NCBI RefSeq assembly: GCF_014145335.1
Contig: NZ_JACIVI010000001.1
Location: forward strand, 558,001 to 622,000
Source: Aquariibacter albus
Lineage (GTDB): Bacteria; Pseudomonadota; Gammaproteobacteria; Burkholderiales; Burkholderiaceae_C
Direction of reading: 5' to 3'
DNA length: 64,000 nt
Part shown: positions 28,593 to 36,948 of the stretch, in pieces
Layout of the letters: the number at the start of each line of letters is the position of its first letter
How positions within the stretch are numbered: position 1 is the stretch's first letter
Notes under the pieces: model-generated
Database searches by the model: none
Seen by the model: the letters and a program-made list of their open reading frames with translations, nothing else
What the model was told of the DNA's origin: nothing
Program-made: the position numbers and the translations under genes

Positions 28593-28879
28593 GCCTTGGC
28601 CGGCGCCTTCTTCGTCGCTTTCTCGTGCGCGGCGGCCAGGCGTGCCTTGACGGCGCCGGCCGCCACTGCTCGCGACGGGTCGGCCTTGAGCTTGTCGTAC
28701 GTGGCGGCCACGTCCTTGCGCAGCCATTCCTCGACGGCCCGGTCCCGTGCGAGCAGGACGCGCAAGCCGTCGCGGATCACTTCGCTCTCTGTGGCGTACT
28801 CGCCGGCCGCCACCTTCGCCCGCACGGCGTCGGCCATCTCGTTGGGCAGGGTGATGCTGAACTGTTGGGTCGAGCGCAT
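28589..28879 (-). CDS. ParD-type antitoxin (ribbon-helix-helix)
   Basis: A 96-residue antitoxin. ATG 28879 starts MRSTQQFSITLPNEMADAVR, the beta-strand and helix of a ribbon-helix-helix DNA-binding fold. It is followed by GEYATESEVIRDGLRVL, the classic ParD/CopG helix. The C-terminal Ala/Lys-rich tail would wrap the toxin. It presumably represses its own promoter. A longer start exists upstream but would add an unrelated 20 residues. Confidence 0.85.
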   Translation of the reverse strand: MRSTQQFSITLPNEMADAVRAKVAAGEYATESEVIRDGLRVLLARDRAVEEWLRKDVAATYDKLKADPSRAVAAGAVKARLAAAHEKATKKAPAKA

Positions 28880-28945
28880 GGCAGTTTTGGCGTGCAGCGT
28901 AGGATTTAATCCTACACCAGTGCTCGCGAGCGTGCGCATGCGCGT

Positions 28946-29392
28946 TCACCGAGGCCACAGCGTGATCGCCAGCGTCCAGGTGGCCGCCGATGCTGTCGCT
29001 GCGGCTGCCGCATGTGTGAGCCACGGTTCCCAGCGCGGTCCTGGTCGCGCGTGCAGTGACTGCAGGCGCTGGAGTGCGGCGCCAATGTCGGCGCCAAAGG
29101 CGACCCTCGCCGCGTCGGCCATGGCGCGACTCTGCAGGTCGGCCGACTGCCTCGCCGCCTCCTCGGTCCGCGTCAGGACGTGCTTCACCGCGACGACCTT
29201 GGCCTTCTCGGTCAGAGCCAGCACCTGGGTCTCGAACGCAGCCAGCTGACCCGAGAGCCCGCTGTGCGCGTCCGCGAGCGACTGGCGTGACTGATCCAGC
29301 GCCGGGGCCAAGGCTTCGACCTGTCGAATCAGCTTGGCGGCCTCGCCGAGAGCCTCGACGATGAGCACTTCACGTGGTGTGCTCGGGTTCAT
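28946..29392 (-). CDS. StbC-like plasmid/ICE stability protein
   Basis: A 148-residue protein, third gene of an stbA-stbB-stbC-like operon. It has a long helical or coiled-coil region (EALGEAAKLIRQVEALAPAL, AAFETQVLALTEKAKVVAVK) and a C-terminal hydrophobic stretch (AAAAATASAATWTLAITLWP) that may anchor it in the membrane. Its start overlaps the stbB stop as ATGA. StbC of R388 has no known function; assignment rests on position and architecture. Confidence 0.55.
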   Translation of the reverse strand: MNPSTPREVLIVEALGEAAKLIRQVEALAPALDQSRQSLADAHSGLSGQLAAFETQVLALTEKAKVVAVKHVLTRTEEAARQSADLQSRAMADAARVAFGADIGAALQRLQSLHARPGPRWEPWLTHAAAAATASAATWTLAITLWPR

Positions 29393-30132
29393 GATGCTGC
29401 CGGAACCGCTGCCACGCCCGATTGCTGCGCCAGAGCAGGCAGGTCCAGCGCTGCAAAGCACGCCTCGAGTTCGGGGAGGACTCCCCAGGCGAGCCGCTGG
29501 ATCGCGAGGCGGTGAGCCAGGGCCAGCTTGTCGGACTGCGTGCCGGCCTTCGCGATCGCCGCCTTGTAGTCGGTGCTGTCGGCTGCCACTTCGGCCAGCG
29601 GTTGGCCGGTGCCACGAACGAGCGCGTAGACCTCGTTGAACGAGATGGAGGCTGCCAGCCGTGGTTGCACCACGCCCGACGAGGCGCAATAGGCGAGCAA
29701 CGTTTCGAAGGTGTGCTCGATCGGGTTGTCGTCGTCGACCTGGTTGAAGACCAGGCGCAGCCGGTCCGGCGGGACGCCGATGCGTGCCAGCTCCGTCAAC
29801 GTGGCCGCCGTGTCCTGCTGCTGCTTGCGGGCCGGCACGGTGGGCACGATGAAGCCGTCGAAGTCCTGCTGGCTCCCGCGATAGCGGCGCATCAGCTTGA
29901 GCAGGTCTTCGACGTTGCTCGCGCCGATGTCGATCACGACGTTGTCGACGCTCTGAAGGAACTCCTGCAGCTGCGCGAACTGCCGACCGCGGATCGTCAC
30001 GGACTGGCCGTCGTCGGCGTTGATGCTCTCCACCGCGACGACCTGGCAGCCGGGGATCCGGGGCGCGAGCAAATGGCGGGCAATCGTGGTCTTGCCGACG
30101 TTGCCCGAAAAGTTGATGACCGCGAGTCTCAT
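29389..30132 (-). CDS. stbB: StbB-like ParA/MinD-type ATPase
   Basis: A 247-residue ATPase with a deviant Walker A (NFSGNVGKTTIARHLL, residues about 8-23), a Walker B-like strand (VDNVVIDIGASN) and LRLVFNQVDDDNP. This is the StbB type encoded beside stbA on R388-like and IncP-type mobile elements. In R388, StbB is needed for conjugation and balances segregation against transfer. ATGA overlaps link it to the genes on both sides. The symbol is given by family and gene order. Confidence 0.75.
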   Translation of the reverse strand: MRLAVINFSGNVGKTTIARHLLAPRIPGCQVVAVESINADDGQSVTIRGRQFAQLQEFLQSVDNVVIDIGASNVEDLLKLMRRYRGSQQDFDGFIVPTVPARKQQQDTAATLTELARIGVPPDRLRLVFNQVDDDNPIEHTFETLLAYCASSGVVQPRLAASISFNEVYALVRGTGQPLAEVAADSTDYKAAIAKAGTQSDKLALAHRLAIQRLAWGVLPELEACFAALDLPALAQQSGVAAVPAAS

Positions 30133-30500
30133 GATTTCTCCTTGATTGGAAGCAGTGGGTTGCTGGGGTTTGCGTCAAAGAACGCTGCTGCGATCTCGCG
30201 GCCGGTGGCGTCCTTTGACGGCGGCGGCCCGGTGGTCAGGGGGCGCTCCACATACAACCGCGGACCTGGAGGTACCTGCGGTGTTGGGTGAACGTCCGAA
30301 GCGGTGCCCACGGTTCGCTTCTCGTGCCTGCGTACCTCGCGCCTCAGCGCACACTCGCTCAACGTGATGCCGACCTCGCCGAGTGCCTCTCGGATGGCTT
30401 CGTACGTGTAGCCCTCCGCGCGCAGCCGCACGATCTCAGCCGCATACGCCGCGGCCTTCCGGTCGGCGCGTCCGGGTGGACGTTTGGGTTGCAGGTGCAC
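30129..30500 (-). CDS. stbA: StbA-like DNA-binding protein
   Basis: A 123-residue protein. The N-terminal half is a helix-turn-helix: AAEIVRLRAEGYTYEAIREA followed by VGITLSECALRREVRRHEK. The C-terminal half is Pro-rich and probably flexible. Position and fold match StbA of R388, which binds repeats between stbA and the transfer origin and spreads plasmid copies in the cell. A repeat-rich intergenic region lies directly upstream here. The stop overlaps stbB as ATGA. Confidence 0.65.
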   Translation of the reverse strand: MHLQPKRPPGRADRKAAAYAAEIVRLRAEGYTYEAIREALGEVGITLSECALRREVRRHEKRTVGTASDVHPTPQVPPGPRLYVERPLTTGPPPSKDATGREIAAAFFDANPSNPLLPIKEKS

Positions 30501-30910
30501 GGAGACTCCGCAGTGGCAGTACGACCAATCTAGGTCGCTGCGGGCCGGTCGGACGCGATGACTTTCGGCGGCGAATCATCGGCTCTGCGGCGGCAGTTCG
30601 TCTGCTGCCCCAGCAGGATCCGTCGCCTTGCCGTCGCTTGTCCCGTCCTTAGTGATGAGCGGCGGTTGATTCGATCCACAGCCGGCGGCAGATCGTCGCT
30701 TGCTCGGCGGATCGACGGCAGATCCCGTCGTCTTGTCGTCGGCTTCCCGATGCATGCCGGTAGACCATAGCGGCCGGTTCGATGATTCTTGGGCCGAAAT
30801 CATCGGTCCTGTGACCTCGATTCGAGCCGAGACTGAATGCATTGGTGAGTGCAGAGATAGGCGCGGTGGCGCCGTTGTCTGACACGCACGGCATGTCAGG
30901 AGGCTCGGGT
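30501..30910. promoter_or_regulatory. stb-mob intergenic region: twin hairpins, candidate oriT/StbA sites
   Basis: This 410-bp gap separates the divergent stb and mobilisation operons. It contains one inverted repeat twice: CGATGACT/AATCATCG (30556-30563, 30574-30581) and CGATGATT/AATCATCG (30780-30787, 30798-30805), each with a 10-base centre, 224 bp apart. Between them are CGGCAGTTC (30591) and two copies of CGGCAGATC (30686 and 30716, 30 bp apart). In R388 this position holds StbA repeats and oriT next to the relaxase operon. The nic site cannot be named by eye. Confidence 0.5.
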
Positions 30911-31504
30911 ATGGCACCCTCGTCACGTGATCGACTCAGCGTCGATCTGCATGGTCTGAAAGCCGCGCTGGTCGAGCGCGCACGGCTGGCCGGCACGTCG
31001 CCCTCGGGTTGGGTCCGGGCGACGCTTGCAGAGGCTCTGGGCGGCCCTGCTGGGCCCATCGAAGGCACACGTCCCTCGCGGCTCGAAGCCCGCGCTGTGG
31101 GCCGCGTGCGGCTCACGCTGCGGATGTCCCGCGACGATGCTTCTGCGGTGCTGGCTGCGGCCCGTTTGGCTGGCCAAGCTCCGGGCGACTTCGTCGCCAA
31201 CCTGCTGGCTATGCAGCCCGCGCCCATGCCTGCCAGCGACCGCGCCGAAACCGTCGGAGCGCTGATCGCGTCCTGTGCCGAGTTGTCCACGTTCAGCCGC
31301 AACCTAAGCCACCTCGTCTCGCTGCTTCGGCAGGGCGCCTTCAGGCCAGCCGAGGAGTACCGGCCGATGCTGGCCACGCTGGGCACCGACGTGCGCGAGC
31401 ACCTGGATCACTACACGCGGGTGATGGCGGATCTGCAGCCACGTCGGGGAAGTGGCATGCATCAGCACCGCATCAGCACCACGCGCACGGGAGCACGGCC
31501 ATGA
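30911..31504 (+). CDS. MobC-like mobilisation accessory protein
   Basis: A 197-residue protein. ATG 30911 is set by AGGAGG eight bases upstream; the frame is open further up. The first part (SSRDRLSVDLHGLKAALVER, then SGWVRATLAEALGG) and a repeat-like middle (LRMSRDDASAVLAAARLAGQ, then PGDFVANLLA) look like two ribbon-helix-helix or MobC-type DNA-binding units. The C-terminus has the MobC-like SRNLSHLVSLLRQG. It would bind oriT and help the relaxase, whose gene it overlaps by ATGA. Confidence 0.65.
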   Translation: MAPSSRDRLSVDLHGLKAALVERARLAGTSPSGWVRATLAEALGGPAGPIEGTRPSRLEARAVGRVRLTLRMSRDDASAVLAAARLAGQAPGDFVANLLAMQPAPMPASDRAETVGALIASCAELSTFSRNLSHLVSLLRQGAFRPAEEYRPMLATLGTDVREHLDHYTRVMADLQPRRGSGMHQHRISTTRTGARP

Positions 31505-32466
31505 CGCAAGGTCAGCACATCGACGGCGTCCTTCTGCAGTGGGGCGACAGGCTCTTCTATCCGGGCAACCGGATCGTGCACACCCGGCCGCAACCCAAGC
31601 TCAGCGCGCTCGCTGCGAGGCAGCGGGCCGCCGCCATCCGCGAGCGCATCGAGGCGACCGTGGTGCGTCGGGCGCCGCAGGTGATGGTGAAGGTCACGGG
31701 CGGTGGGCGCGGCATGAAGGCCATCGCGGCGCACTTCCGCTACATCAGCAAGAACGGCCGCCTAGACATTGAAGACGACCGCGGCGACACCTCGCGCGGA
31801 AAGTCAGCACTTCAGGGGCTGGCTGACGACTGGCGCTACGGCGGCACCTTCATCGATGACCTGGGCGACCGGCGCGAGGCCTACAACATCATGCTGTCGA
31901 TGCCACGTGGCACCGATCCGCTGGCGGTGCAGCGCGCGGCACGCGAGTTCGCCAAGGTCGAGCTGGCGGACCACAAGTACGTGATGGCGCTGCACGACCA
32001 CCAGGCCAACCCGCACGTGCACATCAGCGTGCGGGCCGAATCACGGCACGGCAAGCGCCTCAATCCGCGTAAGGCAGACCTGCATCGGTGGCGCGAGACC
32101 TTCGCCGGGAAGCTGCGCGATCAGGGCATCGAAGCAGAGGCAACCCGCCAGGCCACCCGCGGGCGCGACAAGAACTACGACACACTGTGGCGGCTGAAGG
32201 CCCGGCAGGATGGGCGCCTGCGGACGACGCGCCCGGGGTCCAAGGCGACGGCCGCGGCGCAGGCGACGCGAGCGCAGGCCGTCGAAGCCTGGATGCACGT
32301 GGGCAAGGCGCTAGCTACTTCCGGCGATGCGGACGACCGCAAGTTGGCAGGCGCCATCGCCGCTTTCATCAAGGAGATGCCGATCACTCAGGCAGCGATT
32401 CCGCACCGGGCCACGCCGGAAGTGGCACCGCAGCTCAGGCCGATCGACCTCGTCCCCCAACGGTGA
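31501..32466 (+). CDS. Relaxase (MobA/VirD2-like)
   Basis: A 321-residue DNA strand-transferase that would nick oriT. Motif III, the metal-binding histidine triad, is clear: VMALHDHQANPHVHISVRAE (H-x-D-H then PHVH), preceded by EAYNIMLSMPRGTDPLAVQR. The likely catalytic Tyr-containing motif I is HFRYISKNGRLDIEDD near residue 80. ATG 31501 overlaps the accessory gene stop. The protein is shorter than large relaxase-helicases, so it is a simple MOBP-type nickase. A separate LPD7-domain protein at 61675 may also work with transfer. Confidence 0.82.
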   Translation: MTQGQHIDGVLLQWGDRLFYPGNRIVHTRPQPKLSALAARQRAAAIRERIEATVVRRAPQVMVKVTGGGRGMKAIAAHFRYISKNGRLDIEDDRGDTSRGKSALQGLADDWRYGGTFIDDLGDRREAYNIMLSMPRGTDPLAVQRAAREFAKVELADHKYVMALHDHQANPHVHISVRAESRHGKRLNPRKADLHRWRETFAGKLRDQGIEAEATRQATRGRDKNYDTLWRLKARQDGRLRTTRPGSKATAAAQATRAQAVEAWMHVGKALATSGDADDRKLAGAIAAFIKEMPITQAAIPHRATPEVAPQLRPIDLVPQR

Positions 32467-32499
32467 GGGGCAAACCTCGCAACATCATGCGGGCGCCGG

Positions 32500-33573
32500 C
32501 TACTTCCCCTGCATCTCCAACGCTGCCTTGTACTCGGCCGCGAAGTCCACGCCCGTGTCCATCGTCGGATCGATCTGCTGAAACGCCGTGTACATGATGG
32601 CCAGCAGGTGCAGGCCCGAGAACTTGCCGGGCAGTGACTTCAGGCTGTACTTCTCGTCCGGATCGTTGATGTCCAGGCCGCCGCGGCCGAGGATGGCGAT
32701 CTCCAGCGCGATGGCCTGGCGCTTCTGCGTGCCTTGCTTCTTGAAGGTGTCGAGTGCCCCTGCGATGTACATCATCACGTCGGGCCGGAAGCCGCCGACA
32801 GAGTTCGACTTCACCTGCCGGTGGGCGAAGGCCGTGCGTGACTTCTCCGCTTGCTCCACCATCGGCGAGTTCGGGTGCTCGTGGATGAAGCGGCGGTAGA
32901 GCTGATCGGCCTCCTCATCGGCTTCCCGCGTGCCCAGCTGCTCCAGCGCCGTGGCCAGCCCAAAGATCGACTGCGGGTCGTCGGGCATCAGTTCCAGCGC
33001 TCGGCGCAGGTGCTGCACCGCCTCGTCAATGCGCTTGAAGCCGATGAGGATCCCGCCCAGGTTGCGGCGCGTGTAGCCGTCGTTGGGATCCGCCTGCACC
33101 GCCTGCTCGAAGGCTTCGAGCGCCTGCTCGGGCTTGCGCATGCGGTGGTAGGCATTGCCGATGCCGACCCAGGCATGGGCGTGGCCGGGATCCAGCTGCA
33201 CGGCACGCTTGAGGCGAATGATGGCTTCGTCGTACTGGCCGAGTTCGCTGTAGGCGATGCCGAGGTTGTAGAGCACCGCAGCATCGGCCGGCGCCGACTT
33301 GGTCAGGCTTTCCAGGTACGGCACGGCCTCGGCGATGCGGCCCGATCGGAGCATCGGCATCACGAAGTCGAGCGCCGAAGCGGTGGCCGGGAAGGCCAGC
33401 ACGGTGATCTCTTCGTCGTCCACCGTCACCATGGCGGTCTGGCCCTGCGCCGCGTACTCGGCGGCGAAGTGCATCACCACGGCCGCCTTGAACGCTTCGG
33501 TGCCGACTTGTCGCGCCTCGGGCGGCAGTAGGTTGGTGTCGAAGCGGCTGATGGGAATCTTGAACTCGGCCAT
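32500..33573 (-). CDS. Tetratricopeptide-repeat protein
   Basis: A 357-residue protein; ATG 33573 is chosen since upstream codons lack a ribosome-binding site. Residues about 75-240 contain TPR units: AAVLYNLGIAYSELGQYDEA, HAWVGIGNAYHRMRKPEQAL, GYTRRNLGGILIGFKRIDEA and QSIFGLATALEQLG. The N-terminal 70 residues and C-terminal 110 (VMMYIAGALDTFKKQG, PGKFSGLHLLAIMYTAF) are unassigned. Role unknown; a scaffold for protein contacts. It follows the adjacent 252-residue gene by 5 bp on the same strand. Confidence 0.75.
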   Translation of the reverse strand: MAEFKIPISRFDTNLLPPEARQVGTEAFKAAVVMHFAAEYAAQGQTAMVTVDDEEITVLAFPATASALDFVMPMLRSGRIAEAVPYLESLTKSAPADAAVLYNLGIAYSELGQYDEAIIRLKRAVQLDPGHAHAWVGIGNAYHRMRKPEQALEAFEQAVQADPNDGYTRRNLGGILIGFKRIDEAVQHLRRALELMPDDPQSIFGLATALEQLGTREADEEADQLYRRFIHEHPNSPMVEQAEKSRTAFAHRQVKSNSVGGFRPDVMMYIAGALDTFKKQGTQKRQAIALEIAILGRGGLDINDPDEKYSLKSLPGKFSGLHLLAIMYTAFQQIDPTMDTGVDFAAEYKAALEMQGK

Positions 33574-33578
33574 GCGTT

Positions 33579-34337
33579 TCAGGGCTTGTAGGGGATCCAG
33601 GTGTACCACCCGGTCATGCCGATCGCGCTGGCCCAGGTATCGACGAGCGCGCGATCGTGCTCCGCATCGGCCGGCAGCTTGTCGACGATCGAGAGCAGCT
33701 CGGCGCCCAGGTCCAGCGCGCCGGCCGCTCGAAAGGGTATCGCGTAGGTGGTCTTGCCCAGCAGCCGGTCAGCAAACAGAGCGTATGCCGCGACCGGACC
33801 CAGCAGGGGCACCGGGATTGCGAGCTTGCCGACGCGCTGGGAGAGCAACTGCAGGTTCTCCTGCTGCAGGGCGTCCATGCCATGACGCTGCAGCAGGTGA
33901 AGATCGGGGTGCCGTTCAGCCAGCCACTGGTCGATGCGCATGCCAATGGCGAACGAACGCAGATTCATCATGGCCCAGTGAGCCGCGGCTTCCGCGAAAC
34001 GGGGAGCGGCCGACCGTTCGGCATCGGTCAGCTTCAGGCCGGCGGTCAACAGCTCCTCCACCTGGGCAGGCGCCGAGCCGGTGCCGGCAAAGTCGAAGCG
34101 CTCGGACGGCGGCAGTTCCAGCAGGCGCAACAGGTAGCCCGCCTGGTAGGCGACCCAGTAGTCAAGCGGCTCGTTCGCGGGCCGGTAGCGCAGCACGTGG
34201 GCCGGCGCGCCGTTGCGCGCGAGTTGCAACGTCGCGCGCAGGGTCAGCGAAGCGTCGGGCTTGAACTCGACGGGCCTGCCGCTGAGCGTCTCGATCTGCT
34301 TGAGGATGCCCAGGGTCTCCGGGCGCAGGTTCTTCAT
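33579..34337 (-). CDS. Unknown protein co-transcribed with the TPR gene
   Basis: A 252-residue protein; ATG 34337 (MKNLRPETLGILKQIETLSG). Parts of note are HVLRYRPANEPLDYWVAYQA, a weak match to peptidase-associated regions, and PVPLLGPVAAYALFADRLLG, a hydrophobic stretch. No HExxH or other catalytic motif is seen. The stop is 5 bp before the TPR start, so the two probably act together. Not recognised. Confidence 0.65.
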   Translation of the reverse strand: MKNLRPETLGILKQIETLSGRPVEFKPDASLTLRATLQLARNGAPAHVLRYRPANEPLDYWVAYQAGYLLRLLELPPSERFDFAGTGSAPAQVEELLTAGLKLTDAERSAAPRFAEAAAHWAMMNLRSFAIGMRIDQWLAERHPDLHLLQRHGMDALQQENLQLLSQRVGKLAIPVPLLGPVAAYALFADRLLGKTTYAIPFRAAGALDLGAELLSIVDKLPADAEHDRALVDTWASAIGMTGWYTWIPYKP

Positions 34338-34395
34338 GGGAGGATTATCCGTGCCGCCTCGGGCGCGCCCTGGTTCGCGCAGGGGCACGCGCAGA

Positions 34396-34647
34396 ATGGC
34401 GCAGGTCTATCGATCTGAGGCGGTGGCCAACATGGAACGCATCCGTACCTGCAAGATGGAGTTCGAGCAGGCGCATCCCGACGACTGGGATGCCTTCAAC
34501 GGCTGGGCGGCGCTCCCGGTTCCCGTGACGCGCACAGAGGCTGTCCGAGGGATACGAAAGGCGCGTCGACTCGGGCGCGTGTTGGTCGAAGGGCCACACC
34601 GCTACCGGCTTATCGGGTTGAACACCGTGATCCTGCGACCGCGCTGA
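34396..34647 (+). CDS. Small hypothetical protein
   Basis: An 83-residue frame (MAQVYRSEAVANMERIRTCK), or 71 residues from ATG 34432. It contains a compact segment, AFNGWAALPVPVTRTEAVRG and HRYRLIGLNTVILRPR, with a plausible strand-helix pattern. No strong ribosome-binding site. It stands alone on the plus strand between two minus-strand units. Not recognised. Confidence 0.4.
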   Translation: MAQVYRSEAVANMERIRTCKMEFEQAHPDDWDAFNGWAALPVPVTRTEAVRGIRKARRLGRVLVEGPHRYRLIGLNTVILRPR

Positions 34648-34665
34648 TACGGCGTCGATGAACGG

Positions 34666-35166
34666 TCAGCCCATCCCAGCCTGCTGCAAAACCTCGACGA
34701 AGCCGCGGCTCATCAGCTCGAGTTCGTCCTCGGGGAAATTGAAGCGCTCGAAGACCGCGTTCATGCCGCCGAACGCGCGGGCCATTGCGGCGGCCACTAG
34801 ATTGGCGTCTATCTCGACGGCGCCGTTGCCGAGGTAGCGGCTGCCGGCCACGCAGGACAGCAGCAGCTTGATGCTGTCGTCCACCTGATTGAAGAAGAAG
34901 GCCCAGTAGGGCCACTCGGCCTCCAGCCGGCGCAGAAGCGACCGCACCTCGGCGATGTCGACCAGCTCGCGCGGATCGTGGTTGTACCCGTCCACCACCA
35001 ACGTCATTTGCCCGCGGTAGCGCCAGGCGTCCTCGCGCGTGGCCAAGAAAACCTTCAGGCGCGACAAGACGGAGGCGAGGTCGCCGGCATCTACCTCGCG
35101 ACGGGATATCAACAGTACAACGGGCTCGGTCATTCCCGGGCGTAGGTCGATGCGAGGAGATGTCAC
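34666..35166 (-). CDS. Unknown protein, possibly CRR6-domain-like
   Basis: A 166-residue soluble protein. The segment VVDGYNHDPRELVDIAEVRS followed by LEAEWPYWAFFFNQVDDS resembles bacterial proteins labelled chlororespiratory reduction 6 domain, whose function in non-photosynthetic bacteria is unknown. The N-terminus (PVVLLISRREVDAGDLASVL) is strand-rich. It lies 21 bp after the helicase gene on the same strand, so it may be co-transcribed with the Gabija-like pair, but there is no sign that it is part of it. Confidence 0.55.
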   Translation of the reverse strand: MTSPRIDLRPGMTEPVVLLISRREVDAGDLASVLSRLKVFLATREDAWRYRGQMTLVVDGYNHDPRELVDIAEVRSLLRRLEAEWPYWAFFFNQVDDSIKLLLSCVAGSRYLGNGAVEIDANLVAAAMARAFGGMNAVFERFNFPEDELELMSRGFVEVLQQAGMG

Positions 35167-35187
35167 GTCAGCAGCCTCCTTCGAATG

Positions 35188-36948
35188 TCATAGTTTGTGG
35201 CCCTTCATCAGCGGGCAGATAGGCCAGAGCGGATCCAGCAGCAGCGTATGCGCCCGAGCCCGCGTGATCCCCACGCGCAGCACTCGTCTGCTCTTCGGGT
35301 ACGGAGGATCGTCGCCTCGCCAGACGAACGATGACTCAACGCCAGTCTTCGTCCTACGCGCCTCGCGAACAATGATCACGCCGTCGAACTGCTTCCCCTT
35401 GGCTTTGTGGAAGTTCATCACCTGCAACCCCGCTGGTGCCTCCACGCCGTCCAGGATCTGCTCCTGTGCGAGAGCCTGATCTAACGCCGCGCGCGCGTTT
35501 GTGTATGCCCCATCGCGTAGCCACTCCGTTGCCAGACCTGACGAGATGCGGTGTCCTCTTCGGAAAGCGACGAGGTAGTCAAGCTGATTGGCGACGCGAC
35601 CGAGTTCGACTTGACCCGTCGCACGAAGCAACTGCTTGATCGTCAGCCAGTCCTTGGCCGGGTCGCCAGTGAACTCAGACAGACTCAGCTCAGTGATCAG
35701 GCTTCGCAATGACTTCGCGATGTTGATGTTGAGCGCCTTGCCGCTTCGGATCTTGATGGCCTGCTCCTGTAGCTTCGCTACTTCGGTGCGTGCCTGGCCT
35801 GTCGCTCGGCGCGCAGCCGCGATCATCTCCATGCAGGTCGCTACATCATCTTCGAGATCGGTCAGATCCTTCGGTTCAAGCAGAAACGCCGCGAGGCGAG
35901 CGGACAACAACGATTCGGCCTCGTCGAACAGCAGCTTGTGGCGGACGACCTTCCCAACGTTTGTCCCAAGAGCGTTGAGTGCGTTCGACATCTTCAGGGC
36001 ACTTCGGTTGTTCGACACCAGGATCGCAACGGTCTTGGGAAACGAACCGGTCTGGGTGCGAATCGCCTTGAACAGACGAAAGAGTGCATGCCTTAGCAAG
36101 TGATTCCAGTTCGGCGGCGGCTTCTCCGGGCGATAGGCCAGTGCGGAGACACCCTTGTACGGTGCACCACGGGTCTTGCCAGTCAGAATGTCGTTGCCAA
36201 ATGCCAAGATCTCAGAGTCGGGGCTGCGGTGGTTCTGGCTGCCGAGGTCAACCTCGTGCGGCTGTAGTGCTTCCCGTATCGCGATGACCCGCTCCGGACC
36301 GACGCCGGGCAGGTAGTCGAAGATCTGTTGTTCAAGGTCTGCCAGGCACAGGACTTGGCAGCTGGGCGCAAGCATCTGGATGCACTGCCAAGCGAACTGC
36401 CCGGTGTCCTGTGCCTCGTCCACGATGATGATCGGGTGCCGCATGGCCACTGCCGTCCGCAGGTGCGAACTCGTCGCCAACAGCTGGGTCGCGTATGGTG
36501 CGAACAAGTCGAAGGCGATTCGCCCTTCCTCGCGGAACAGCCGTTCACGCTCGATCAGCCAGTCCTCCCAGCCCGGATCGTCATCGTCGATCCCACCCGA
36601 TAGAGCCTTCTCGTCCTGTGGCAGCAGGATCGACAGCTTGGCTGGTGCGCCCAGGAGATAGGCATGTGCCTTCAGGATGCTCCAGAAGAACGAGTGAAAG
36701 GTCTGGATCGACAGCAGCTCGCGCTCCGCGGCTGTGGTCTCAAGCTTTGCGGCGTCGAGAATCCGGGCAACCGCGGCGCGCGAGAAGCTGAGGAACAGGG
36801 CAGATTGACCCGGCTGCATGCCTTGCTTGATTCGGCGAACAGCCTTGCGAAGCGCAACGGTCGTCTTGCCGCTGCCCGGTCCTCCGATGACCAGGATGTG
36901 GCCGTCGCATGCCAACACGCTGTCGCGCAGCGCGCACGGCTCGTTCAT
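35188..36948 (-). CDS. gajB: Gabija-like UvrD/Rep helicase (GajB-like)
   Basis: A 586-residue superfamily 1 helicase. Walker A is GGPGSGKTTVAL (K28), motif Ia SALFLSFSRAAVARIL, Walker B IIIVDEAQD near residue 180, motif III region LADLEQQIFDYLPG, and late motifs LQVMNFHKAKGKQFDGVII and RVLRVGITRARAHTLLL. It overlaps the OLD nuclease gene by ATGA. In Gabija, GajB forms a complex with GajA and senses DNA ends or nucleotide loss during phage attack. It is longer than GajB of Bacillus (about 490), so a Gabija-like or class 2 OLD-helicase system is the safe reading. Confidence 0.82.
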   Translation of the reverse strand: MNEPCALRDSVLACDGHILVIGGPGSGKTTVALRKAVRRIKQGMQPGQSALFLSFSRAAVARILDAAKLETTAAERELLSIQTFHSFFWSILKAHAYLLGAPAKLSILLPQDEKALSGGIDDDDPGWEDWLIERERLFREEGRIAFDLFAPYATQLLATSSHLRTAVAMRHPIIIVDEAQDTGQFAWQCIQMLAPSCQVLCLADLEQQIFDYLPGVGPERVIAIREALQPHEVDLGSQNHRSPDSEILAFGNDILTGKTRGAPYKGVSALAYRPEKPPPNWNHLLRHALFRLFKAIRTQTGSFPKTVAILVSNNRSALKMSNALNALGTNVGKVVRHKLLFDEAESLLSARLAAFLLEPKDLTDLEDDVATCMEMIAAARRATGQARTEVAKLQEQAIKIRSGKALNINIAKSLRSLITELSLSEFTGDPAKDWLTIKQLLRATGQVELGRVANQLDYLVAFRRGHRISSGLATEWLRDGAYTNARAALDQALAQEQILDGVEAPAGLQVMNFHKAKGKQFDGVIIVREARRTKTGVESSFVWRGDDPPYPKSRRVLRVGITRARAHTLLLDPLWPICPLMKGHKL

